Part shown: piece by piece, positions 1 through 13,200 of the stretch
Numbering within the stretch: position 1 is the stretch's first letter
How the letters are laid out: the number at the start of each line of letters is the position of its first letter
Source of the DNA: Taeniopygia guttata
Taxonomy: Eukaryota > Chordata > Aves > Passeriformes > Estrildidae
DNA: 64,000 nt
Assembly (NCBI RefSeq): GCF_048771995.1
Contig: NC_133034.1
Span: 4,245,501 to 4,309,500 of the forward strand
Direction: 5' to 3'
The notes under the pieces: generated by a model
Seen by the model: the letters and a program-made list of their open reading frames with translations, nothing else
What the model was told of the DNA's origin: nothing
Database searches by the model: none
Translations under genes and position numbers: made by a program

Positions 1-1261
1 CCAATATGTATCTAGAAGCTGCAGCACTGTACTGGGCATAACTGAATCATTACAGTTCAGATCCAACAGCAACAAGTTTGTGCTAATTTTATTGCAATAA
101 GCTTTGACTTTTTCTTCCCCTCAAACAGATGGATGCTTGATTTTCATTCTACATATTATCAGTTTCATACCACAGGGTGATGACAGCATTCTGAAGACTG
201 TTTACAAACAGTGCTGTGCCATTGTGCTGTTATCTTCCCTCTTTAAAAAGCAGCATGGCAGTGTTGTATCATTGCTGGGGCTGAGCCAGCACCACATAGA
301 ACTTCTCTATTACTTCAGAAAATAAATGTGCTACAGCATTACTGTAATCAGATCACAGTTATTAAACATCTTAAGTGGCAGAAGAGGCACTGACCAAAAA
401 GTGTCAAGGCATGGAATTGCAAATTAATGCACTTTCCAACGAGCATGCCAAGGTGTGGACTTAATTAATGCGTTACACAAGAAACTTGTTCAAACCCAAG
501 TGATTGAACATGAATGAAGAGCAGGAATGAGACAGGAAGAGCAGTGGGAACAGTTCAGGTAGTGCACATGGATGGCAGTGACTGGAGACAGGACCATGGA
601 AATTTGGGACAGTCTAGTAAAGACAGGAGACAGGAACAGGAGGATTTGGGTCAAATGACAGCAGCTTGTTTCTGGAATCTAACCAAAATGGATAAAGGAA
701 ATACCTGATGATGTCTGCTTAGACCTGGTTAGACTCTGTATTATATCTATGTATGCATTTCCTACACTTGAGAGGTACAGGCAAGTTTGAACACTTTTAT
801 GAGGAACTGTCACAAAATTGCTATTGGAAAAGCAGTGCTTGCACTGGAGCAATAAAAACAGCACTGACCACATTGGGTGATATCTTATATAATGGGCAGT
901 TGGAATTTTCTTCTGAATCCATGTAACTTTTAGCAATTTTGAATTATGAGACAGAGAATTGAAACCCCTTTTATATCTTTCTAGTCATTGCTTACACTGC
1001 TGCATTTCTGGAGGTCATTTGCAGAACACCAAGAGCAGTTTGGGTGAGACTTCATTATTCAGTAAGAGGATGGACTGGGTTTAAAAGGGGAACATTCTTG
1101 TTCCATGCAGATGTCATGTCTTATTAAAAAAAAATAAATCTTTAACAGACTATGTTGTTACCCACAGGCCTGGCAAGACTCAGTGTGTGTGAAGATCTGC
1201 ACATATGCTTGGAAACACACATAAAAGCAGATTCGGATTCAGAATCCACCACAGATGTTAC
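1..1261 (-). other. UGGT1 intron 20 (left edge of window)
   Basis: This is intron downstream of UGGT1 exon 20. The next expected exon, starting near GMSSKE in the mammalian protein, was not found, so it must lie off the window. The stretch around 512-700 is purine-rich. No repeat family or RNA gene was recognised. Confidence 0.6.
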
Positions 1262-4200
1262 CTTTCTTTGTTAAGTAGGTCATGCTGTTTGCAACAGCAG
1301 CTGTCTTATCTTTAGAATCCAATGTGGTAAATCGAGCAAAGTCATCCACAAAATGGTTATCTGAGGAAGAGAACAAGTATGAAAGGCCAAAGCAACTATT
1401 CCATGTAAACTGAAAATAAAATAATTACTATTACTAGAACATTAAGAACACGTCCCATTTTGGCTCCTTGTGCCTCATTTTCACTGTTAATATATAAGCT
1501 GAGAAATGAATTTTGCTGTCTCACAACTTACATTAATAATTACATTGCATATCTGATAGGCAGAAGTCAGTTGAAAGAATTGCCCGAGCCTTGCTTAGTT
1601 GACACCAGTGTATGTAAATAATATACATTGAAAAATCCACTCTGAAACTTTTTTTCAAGCAACTCAAAAAAGGCAGGAGTAATGCCATTGTATTGGATGT
1701 TCAGTTAGCAAGGGAACATTTTGCTAAATCTGAATTAATTCCAGAGATGACTGCCAACCCTGCTCAAAAGAAGGTCAGAACTAAGAAACAAACTGCTGCT
1801 TTATGCATTATATAATTTCTCAGCTTCATGAGTCATACTTCCCCCTAAGGTCTGTATAAAAACAGAACAAATTCCTATTTTGAAAATCAGTAGACATTTA
1901 CACAAACATCTGCCTGCACCAGGCCTGGGTCATCACTTCAGGTGGCTGCTAATGCTTTGCCACCTGAGCTTTCCACTGGAACAGCAAGTCTTGCACTCAG
2001 ATATTTCAGGTTTAACACAATTAAAAGCATCCCTTACTCATTCCTGTCAGATCTAGGTACTCTCTGTCAGACCTTAGGATTCTTGAGTTAATTCTTGGAA
2101 CAACATTAGGCTGGTTCATGATATACTCAACCACATCTTGGTCATTAGATAGTTCACCCTGAAGGAAAGAGGAAAGAAGCATTATTTCTTATTTGACATA
2201 TAAAATTGCCTTACATAACCTTAAAAAAAAAAAAAAAGGCAAAAAGCAATTATAAAAGCTAAGTTGTCTTGTATAATATGTAGCCAGGGACTTGTGAATC
2301 AGATTTTCCAAATCTAGTATCTCTCAATCCACAGAGGAGCTCAGCACCCACCAGGTACACGGCTCGCTGGAAGATGCTCGTGGTTTCCAGGATTTTGTGC
2401 ATTGTCACAGTTTCCAGGTCATCAGGATCCAGCTGATCTTTTTGGAAAGGCATCCCATTGAACAGGACAACAGGGAGAGGGCCTACACCAGTTTGCTCAT
2501 AGTAAGCTCTTGCTGCCTAAAGACAGGAACAGAAGCAGTTTTATCACATCAGGTTCCTAACAAGCTGTGCAATATCCACAAGTCTAAATAAACACACCAT
2601 GAGATCCTTACCACTTCTGTTAGACACAGACAACGTGTCTTTGAAACTTTCGAAGTTTCAAAGCAAACGAAGTTACTTCACAATACAAAAGTGCACAATA
2701 CTCCTTTAAGTTCAGTTTGTAAATTAATTCCAATGAGCACTTTCTGGTAGTGGCAAAAGATGCACAACAGGAAACATCACTTTGCCCGTGGAAGCAAATA
2801 CAATGCAAGCAGTGATAGCTGTAATTTAAGACAGGGTAGGGGATTTTTTTTTTCCAAAGATTTTGTTTCTTAAACCTGTAGGAAAACAGTTACTTGTGAG
2901 TCAGGCAGTTATTCTGTCAAGACAAATTTCCCTGTTTCATGTAACCACTGAAAAGTGCACCAGCATTGACAGATACCCTGTCAGAAGTTAGTTAACTAGA
3001 TTCTGCTGGTTAGAGATTCTGGTTGAGGCCTCTCCTCTCATACAATAAAGGCCTGTCTTATTTTTATGGATTTTCATTTCTTTAAAATGTTTTTCTCTTC
3101 ACTATCCTGCATTGAAAGACTCATACGCATACAAGCCTATTTTCTGTAACCCTGACTGCATTCCTTACATTTACAGATGTAGACAGCATCATGTGTGTTA
3201 AGAGCTATTGGTGACGGTATTTTCATTTGTTTTAGAACAACAAAAAATAAGAAACATCCCCCTCAAATAAAATCTGCTTCATCTCACATGTAAGTGATTC
3301 AATAGTGATTTTCCCTCCTAATTTTCTCCCTACAAAAAAGTATCAGACCTAAAAATCACTTCAAGAATTATTTGCAGAAATTTGTTGGATGTCTTGCTAT
3401 AGAAAAGGCATTTTGAATTCATAATCATGGCTTTATCTCACTCAGTATTCAAATACTGATTCAGAAGCCCCACACTGATCCCTCCCGAAGTTAAGCCTCT
3501 TGGTTTTTTCATGAACCATTCCATCACTTTGATTTTTTTGCAAACACTTTTAAACTCTACTGAAGTCTGCATTTTTAAAAATATATATTCCATGATATGT
3601 ATTATGTATATTATATAAAGCTTGTGTTGAACATAAATAGTAAAGTATTACTAGAAATCTCCCAAGGTGGTAACAAAATAGTTCCCTGGTTAGTAAGAGA
3701 ACTGGATCAAGAAATTGTATGTAATTATATTTTCAGAACTGTTGCAGCAAAAGAAGTGGGGGGAAAAAAGCTCTATTTCATGAATTCTTACCTTTCTGTT
3801 TTGATCATAGGCAGAATCAATTCCCAGCACACTGTTGATTTCCACATAAGGATATTGTTTCTCAAGAACACTAACAACATGTTCCACTTTCAGCTGGTCC
3901 CCTGTTTTCACTTTGTTATATATCTGAAAGAGGAATACAAGTTTACAGCTGCAACTGTAAAGCCTCTGTCCTTATCAAAGATAAACTGACCTGTCACCTG
4001 TATTACAGTAGTTATAATAAGGCATTAACAGCCAGACTGCAAAACTTACATTCATATTTATCATTTGCGACAGCTCCTAAGCACTTGTAGCCATTATAAG
4101 TATCTTGTTATACCTTGTAGTCATTCCAGTGAGATTGGAAGAAGGTAGATAAATATTTCTTTAAATAATAACTTGCATCTTTAATTAGAAAAGGTATTTG

Positions 4201-7200
4201 AGGAGGGAAAAGAGTTCTCTGGGGAAAAAAACCTCAAATAAAGCATATTCAAGGAGCTACCTTCCCTTCAGAACTTGGCATATGCTTATGAACAACACAA
4301 CCTCACAGCTAAAGCTGGTAACTCCTTCCCTCTTGAAGGCACAAGATTTTACTTCAAACTACAAATACACACCCAAAATAAAAAGAATAAAAGTAACTGT
4401 CTAAGTAACCAGCAATTTAATATCACAGTATGTTCCAGCTTGCCGATTTGTACAAGTATCAAACCACAGTGAAATTCATTTACCAGCACCTGTACTGTCC
4501 ATTGATGTGGCAAAGGTACACAGGTGGAACAGTTCAAACCAAATTATAACACTGAAGGGATGGGGCAGTTCAGAACTCAGAGACAGAATGAGCAAAGGGA
4601 CAGGATCAGAAAATCATGCAGAAGTGTTAAGTGTCACAATAAAACCTATGCCACAATGAAATTTATGTCTCACTTGTTAGAGTTAGGTCAGAAGCACATT
4701 ACAAAGACTTTTGTAGTCTGTGGCACCAGTATTTGGAGATACCCTGCATACCACCTCAGCCAAAGAACAATTCCTTCCATTATCTACATATTAGCTCATT
4801 AACATAATGTAACTTACATGCAAAATATTAAAATATTAATTTCCCTTTAAAATTAATACTTACAGACATGACGGTCTGAAAAGCATAATTATTGTCCATT
4901 TCTTGTGCCACATAATTGTATGTCCTAAGGAGGGCAACACCAGCATCCTGAAGTCCATCAACATCTTCTGAGTCATTAACCACAAAGACTAGTCCTATCC
5001 TGCAATCACACAAATCCCCAGATCATCATTTCTATAAAGAATCAACTCTTCACGCAACTACTGGCTGTGATCATGATCTCAAACACAGGCTTTTTCTAGA
5101 AAAGCCTGGAAAGATGTTGAGCAGAGCAGCCAGGAATCAAATTTAGGACATATAATCTGTAATGAGTCCATCAGAATCTTGCTTTTCATCTCTCTCCCAT
5201 CCAAAACTTTAAATTTCTTTGGGACTGTTCAAAATCAGAACTCTGTTTTGCTAGTAGAGAAAGTTATATTCAGAAAAGATACACATACCTTGAACACAAG
5301 GAATGTAACATTTCTGCAGTGTCCTAGCAATGAGAATTTTACAACTGCAGAAGTCACATGAATAAAACTGATGTTAAAAAACCCCAAAGATTAAAACACA
5401 GCAATTACCTCAGTGGGATGTGGTTACTGAAGAACATTTCTGCCACATTCAGTAATTCTGCTGTGGTCTCATGAGTAGGATCTACTATCAGCACCTGTTT
5501 GTATACAAAGAGCAAGTGAAAAGTTTTCATGCCCTGGAGAGCCCATGCTGCCAAGATATTCTCTTCTGTCCCAACCTGACAGAACCAGACTGTATGTAGG
5601 GCCCTTCATTCATGCAACTGTTGTCTTAGAATTTAAAAATTACAATTTAAAAATTTCTGTGCTTAAAGTATTAAACACCAGAGAAAAAGGCTCCCACAGC
5701 ATCAGATGGTTCAAGTCCCTATTTTACCTTAATCAGAGTTCTTGTTTTGCATAGGGCCACTTTGACAAGAGTTACAGTGCACAATTTGCAAACTCTTCAT
5801 CAGATCTAAGTCATTTACCTACAGACTCAAAGGACACCCAGGACTAAGCTGAGGGCTGTTGATCGTTTGTTCACGTCTTGGTGCATAAATGCTTTCTAAC
5901 TGAAACAACTGGAGTTGGTCTTAACTCTGCTAAGAAGACAACAGTTAACACATTTGACAGATTTCACTAACCAACTTCAGGTACTATCACAAAGTTGAAA
6001 CACACCAAATTGTTATTTATCAGATGATAATTTTGTCCACTGACAAAACAACTCCTGGCATTTAATAGATGCCACAGAATTGTGCTCAGTAACCTCTGAA
6101 TCTCAGCCATAATTTACTAACAGAAGGAGAACAAAACCTTGCAGAAAAGCATCCTCTCTCTCAAGCTATTTAAGTGACAGGGAATCCAGTGTATATGTGA
6201 GATAAGCTGTAAAAGTTGATGTTCCTGCTCTTGACAAAACAAAATGCACATTTCATCCAGTCAGATTATTACTTACAAAATTATGGAAGTTTTTTCTGAT
6301 TTGCCTGATCACACCAGGAAATGTGGGACGCAGCAGCTCCTGCACACTGGAAGGCCAGGAATTGTACCGACTATCAACTTCCAGATTGTTGATCCACTAA
6401 GGAAAAGTAAAGGCATTTAAATTATTCACAATCCTCCCGCTCTGCTCTGAGACTAAAATATTTTCAAATCAGACACTATATTGAAGAAATAAAGCTTTTA
6501 AAAAGTGCTAATTATAACTTTATTATCGTTTTTACTTCACTGCTGTTTCAGAGCTGATTGAGAGAAAAGGACAAAAGCTCCCCTGACAGCTTAAGAATGC
6601 ACTGCCCAACAGCAAATCAAGTATTTCTATCAAAAACCACACTCACTGAAATGGCAGGGCTTCTGATGTCCACAGCATAGTCAGAGTCTGATGGCTGGAT
6701 GTTCAACTTCAGGACATTGTGTAAGGAAATTCCCTCAATTCCCAAGCTGTGCAGGCCTTCCATAACACGGGCTTCATTGCGGAGCACATCAATCAAGCTG
6801 CAAGGAAAAACAAAATGGGGTTGAATTTTAACCCCACAGCGAATTACCTACTCTTACCCTAAGAATAAGTAATGAAAAAAAAGGTATAAACAAGTGTGTC
6901 ATGTCCAGGCATTAGTTCTTATTTATCATCTATTTTTACCATCCTAAGAAACTTGAGATTACTTAAATCTATTCAATTAATATTGTGTAACTAGAAAAAG
7001 CAACATTAAATCAGGACAACTAATCCATTTTATATATGTATATGTGTATATGTATGTATGTATTATTGAAACATATCTTGACAAAGATATAGGGCGATTT
7101 CCAGATGAAAAATTTACAGTGGTTTATCCTCTGAGAATCAGTCTGCTGTCTTCAGAATAAATCTGTATGCTGACAGGCTGAGAAAACAAAATCTTGCTAG

Positions 7201-10200
7201 TCACACAAGTGAAAAGAACAGCACAAAGGTGATTTCTCATTCCAATCTTCAAGGGTATTCCACTTTTCACATTAGATTTTTTTATTGGAAATGCACTTTG
7301 AATAAGACAAGGAACCATGATTTTCTTTTACAGTACTTAATTAAACCTAGTCTAGATTATGAATAAGGTTCAAAACTGTCTAAATCATTTTATCATTCAT
7401 GCACAAGCAATATTCAAGTTTCTAAGCAGATGCAATTATTGTGAAAAATAAAACATTCTTACCTAAATATATCTTGAGTGTCTAAATCAATAAGCAGTCC
7501 ATTGATGAATAGGGCAGAATCTCCTGGTTGCAATCCTAATGTTCCCTTGAAATACTGAAAAGGAGTAGGAAGCCATTAGAAGAGTTATGTGCACAGAAAA
7601 TATTATTGAAGAGTTTAATGTTGTTTTTTCCAATAGGACTTGTCTTGCAGTACCAGTTATAAACTCCTATTTAGAGGCATGATGAACACTGAAGGAGAAA
7701 CATTGTGTTTGGGCATTTTACAACACTACCATCATGAAGACTGTGAGCAAAGCAAACAGAGGAATATCAGAAGTACCACGTGAAGTACCAAGAACAGGAA
7801 AGTAGCTTCTGATCAGAAAAAATTTACACTTTTTATTAAATAAATAAGGCTCCTACAGGAAACCTGAGTGCTAAATTGTAGCTTTCTGTGGACAATTACA
7901 TAGTAAACTCTAATGTAACAGTAGCAGTGAACTTAACTATCAAATAATACCCCAACAAAGTGAGTGGGGCAAAGAACAGTTCTGAAGGGCACAGTTAGAT
8001 ATAGCCTGGTCTGGATGTAGCAGCCCAGGTAGCCTCTGAATAAAAATGAATCCACAAAATCACGGGTTTACTTGTGGACCAGAGTCTGATCTAACACACA
8101 ACAAAAAGGCCACCAGGTAGCTTTGGCTTGGACTTAAATCTATACTTCATCTCTTCCAGAACCACATGGGACAAGAGTGTCTAACCTCATCCTTTCTCCT
8201 CTGATTTCATCACTACTGAACAATAGTTCTCTGCTCTCTCAGAACAGGAACCTGAGGGGACTTGTGTGTAGCTCTGCATTTACTACTAGACTCCCCATAC
8301 CATTAATTAGATTTCTAAACAGTATGTGTGTACTTAACATACATTGTCTTTTTTCTAATAGTACCAAATAAGACTGAAATGTGTGAAGAGGGCAATGTAG
8401 CTCAAACAGCAAACACTTCTGTTTGCCTTTTTTCATTACTATCTTAAACTTTTGTTTTTCACTTTACCCAGACCACACTACCTGGCATATTTTATTTGCA
8501 CAAAGTTTGTACAAAAGCCTGTACAAAATTCCCAGGTGGCTGTTGGTTTTTTTCAGTGCTTGGCTAATGCCAAGGACACAGCTGAGCTGTCTGAAAAACT
8601 TCTGCAAATACAGAACCTACCCAGTGACCTCCAGAGGCCCCTCATGAGTTGGGGAGTTTTATGATTCTGTTTCAAAGCACATCTAGAGTTAGCTGGTAAA
8701 TTTTATCCCTTCACTAAGCACCAATATTTAAACCATTTTCTCCACATAGAATGAATAATTCTAAAGCCACAGCAGGTTTTGAATTTATTCTCTGACTACC
8801 TAGTGATCACTGATGTATGCAGATATCTAAACATCATCTCAAATTGGATAATGAGAACTAATTTCCTTCTGCATCATTAAAACTGTAGGAAGATGCTTAA
8901 CAGAGCTGCTTTTCAAGCAATAAGTTTCTAACCACAGCAGTATTTTCCTATTTGAGCAAAGAAGTTTAATTATGCTCCTCATCCATGTTTGAAAATCCAC
9001 CACTTTTTCACTTCTCAGATGCATACTACAAAGCTGTGTGTGAAAACGCTGGGTCATTATCTTGTGCAACATGTAAACCTAAGTGCAAAGGCACTGTGTT
9101 ACTTTTTGGACACATTACCTTTTGGTTCTCTTCAATTTCTGCTCTGAGTTCCGAAGAAACAACTGTTTTTGTTATGGCTCTACAAAAATAAAAACATTGT
9201 GCTATGAATCCTCTTTCTGTTTATCTACTGGATAGATATCTACTTACCTAACTTTTGTACCTTACGTATTAAGATAATTAACCTTCTAGTACAAAGAGGT
9301 GCAGCAAGAAGCAGTTGCACTTGGTGACATCATAAATAGTAGGATGCAGCATTTTTCTTACACTGTATAATCCAGCAGCACAAAAATGTTACCCACATGC
9401 CAACTCTCAGTGTCTAATTTCACATTAACCATAATAAAAATGTGCAGCTGCCAAAAATGTAAAGATGGAAGCTGACAACAGAAAATAGGGGATTTCACTG
9501 CTCATGGTGGGTTCCCATTCCTTTCCTTATTTTGGATCCAGCAATTGCATCATCAGAGTGGGCGAGTACAGCCCACAGATCAGCTAGCCTGAAAACACAG
9601 TGAGATGCAATGCCTGCCTTAAGAAGCTCTAAATAACTACTTAACATCAGGTAATGGGAAATAAGACCAGAAAACAGTCTCTTTTTACACTCATCTCAGT
9701 GTATCTCCCAGCTACTTAAAAAGGAGGAGGTTCTGTAATACCATCTTCACAATCCAGGCAATGGAATTTATCAAGAGAAATACATCTCCAGACTGGCTGG
9801 CCATGCCAGGTCATACTGAGCTCTTTGAAACTGATTTGAATCTGTTAAAGACATTCACTGAAAAGTGCAAAAACCAGTGGAATTGCACATCAGCCTCTGA
9901 CATGAGACTGACTGGGATATTTGGCAAAGTGGATCCCAGAAGAAGAGTGGGACCCTGTGAAGAGATAAATGTTAAGATCATTAAACAGAAAACCCAGGCA
10001 ACAAATTCTTGATGACTTCATGCAATAAGTTTAGATGCATTTCACAATAAAATAGCATGGGCAGTTCTGGCAAATTTTCTACCAGTCCACATCAGCTGCC
10101 ATCCAAGAAAAACACCATAAAATCCTCTTTGTAACGGTAGGCTGAAGAACTTCCCAACATAAACATTCCCCAGTGTTTGCTTCCAGCTAAACGAAAATCA

Positions 10201-13200
10201 GAACTAACCCAACCAATGCTGTTTGTCTCAGGTCCTGCTCAGGAAAAAGAGAGTAATAAAACTTTCTAGGGGTAAAATTAAAGTTACCTGGCCTTTGTAG
10301 GAAAGTTCTGACTAAGATCTTTCATGACCATCAGGGCATCCACAGGGGGAGCAGTCAAAATGCGAGCAGCAGTTTGAAAACTCAGATCTTAGCAGTGAAA
10401 AAACAGAGGTCAACAACTCAAAACTGAAAACAAGGCAATGCAGAGACATCTTAACTTTATCTTTCAACTTTTTTTTGCATGTTACCTACAGAAATTCACT
10501 CTCTATCTGCACCTGTAGATACTTTAAAGTCATCTTCTATGTGTTGCCTTGAAGTAAGTAACCCCCTCCAAGAGAACCAGTGTATGCTGCCTACAGTTAT
10601 TTCAGTGAGTCCAGACCAGCACCCCTTTTTTTTGGCTGAGGTGGGAGGATCTGCCCTTCCATTGGGCATAGGTAGATTCCCCATGGCTACAACATACATT
10701 CAGCTCTTTGAATTAGTCTTTCTGAGAGGATGAAAAGCCTTTTCACAGGCTTTTAGAGATGTTTTAAGGGAATGAGGCCAGGACAGCACGTAATTGATTT
10801 TGAAATACAGTTTTCCTCTAGTCTTGAGAAATCTAAAGACTTCACAACAGAAGTGTGATCATGGAAAGGAACTTTGCATTCCTTCCTTTTCTGCATTCAG
10901 CAGACCATACAAGCAGTCAGTTTAAGAGCAAGTAGCTTACTGTACTTCACAATATAGAAAACAATCCTCATGTCAGAAGTCCCGTGAAACAATGCCAAAA
11001 GCTATTTCAACAGGAAAAGGTACTTTAAAAACCAAGTATTTTCCAAGTGAGACTGAATGCAGGAATTTACAGTCAAACCCTGTCAGCTGTACACAGCCAC
11101 TAACAACCTCAATAGTGCAGAATAGCAGAAAACATATTTACATTGAGTTTTTGTAAACCATAACTAAAAGCATTTATCCAGATTACCTTGGAGCTGCCAT
11201 ACTTTCAAAGGTGCCATTTCATTGGTACTTTCCACGAGGTGTTTTCTGAGCTCTTTCAGCTCTTCTGACAAGTCAGGATACAGCTGTCTAAAAGGATACA
11301 AGGGTGAAACAACTTCTGTGCTTTCCTATGAGAAAGTCTGCTGCTAATTTAAAGAAACCACCACATAAAAAACTATGCTGCTAACACATACAGGAAACTC
11401 AGACATGTGAAAAACAATAATAATGCAAAAGAGCAGCATTCTGCAAAAAGTTTTTTGATATGACAAAATCCAAATGGGTTTTACCTTAGTTTTCCAAACA
11501 GAAATCCTTGCACTTCATCAATAGGGTCATTTTCATCTATGACTGTAGCATTCACATCTGTGCCTATAAACACACAGAGAACACCACTAGCACCAAGCAA
11601 TTCACAAACAAAAAAGCAGGAAAATCTGGGGTTTGTGTGTGTATGTGCACATGTAAAGAAAAAGAAAACACACAGATTACACTATTAAAATAGTTCTGGC
11701 AGATGCAAGGGAGTTTGCAGAACAGAAATGAGTGCTCCATAAAAGCAGCAAAAGCAAAAAAAAAAAAAAAAAGATGCAGAATTCTGTCATAAAAAAAAAA
11801 AAAAAAAAGCACATCAGGAACAGGGAACACATTCTGCTCTGAAGATGGATAAGGCAAATTAAAGTAGAGAAATTTGCTTTACACCTGCAGAGTAGCTGGT
11901 AAAAAATTAGTTGTACTAGTAGTGCCATTACTAAGATCTAGTCCAGAGCCATGAGTCCAGGATTTCACAAACATGGAAGTGCCATGGCAAAGATCTGTTT
12001 CATAAGGAATGTGCTCCCAAAAGAGATTTCAGAGCTAAGGAAAGAGAAATATCTGCAATTCAGACATTCCTAGCAAAACGAGTATAAGATTACCTTGGCA
12101 AAATTAAAATGTTCACATGAAAATACTTGAAATAAAAATTCACCTTTCACCTGGGTATCATCCTTGGCCTTATATTCTGTACTTTTAATAGCCAGTTCTA
12201 CACCATAGCCAGAGAGGTAGACCTTTTCCTTGCTGGGATTCTGTAAGGAGAAGCCAACAATGTGATATTGTCATCTTTGATCCAAAAAAGAAAAACTACC
12301 ATTTCCCAAAGCTGAGACATTTCAATATTTCAGACATAATGGTAGAGAGAAACAAACACTGTGAGTGACGCTGCAGTATCATACGCTAATAATTTTATTT
12401 CCTAGTGTTTTTCACACACTTCTTGAAGTTCACCAAGCAAGAATTATCTCTATGAACCAAAAAACCATCAAAATTCACAAAGTAAAGAGGAACACAAAAC
12501 AATGATTTCATGATTCAGTGTGGGAGCAAAGCAGAGGGAGATTGAGTCCTATCATCAAATCAGATAGAGGGTGCAAAGAACTTCAGCTGTGAAGTTCAAA
12601 AATTAAACATTCATTGAAGAGTTACCACAAAGAATGACAAGGAATAAAATAATGACAAAAGACAGGTGCATAATTAGTTCTGCCTTTAATGAGAGAAACA
12701 TGACCACTTCCTAAAAGTATTTTTAAGTATATAGGAATCACATAACAGTACTAACATCTAAAGTTTAATACACTGAATTTTGAATATAAGTACTCCTCCC
12801 AAGACTGATAAACAACTATTTCCTTTTATAAAAGGAAAGTAGTGTATGCAATGTATGACTTTATTTTATTAAAAGTACAAGTAATATTAGAAGTTAACCA
12901 GCTGATTCAAATAACAAATCAAAGAACTCCAATTCTTCATACCTTTTGAAATCTAGTTTTACATACTAACCCAGTGGCTATGCACAACTTATTGGAGGAA
13001 GATGGAAACCAGGATAAACTGCACTAGAAATGGTAAGTGGTTCTGTAAAAAAATTACTACAGAAACAATGTCTTTCTTTTGAAAATGGTACCTAAATGTT
13101 ACTCCTTGCTTTTTATATCAAGTAATTAAAGTAACTAAGTGGCCTGACTGTGAAAGATCTGACTACTTCCCATGCTCTAATATGGGTAGAGAAACACTTT

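Noticed and set aside
3470-3510. GAAGTTAAGC resembling the 5S rRNA internal promoter
   Set aside because: Only about ten bases match; the surrounding sequence does not fit 5S rRNA or a 5S-derived SINE head.
9761-10012. 83-codon ATG frame that looks less biased than other intronic frames
   Set aside because: No recognised similarity and no exon-like flanks; antisense in UGGT1 intron 10. Kept as a chance frame.
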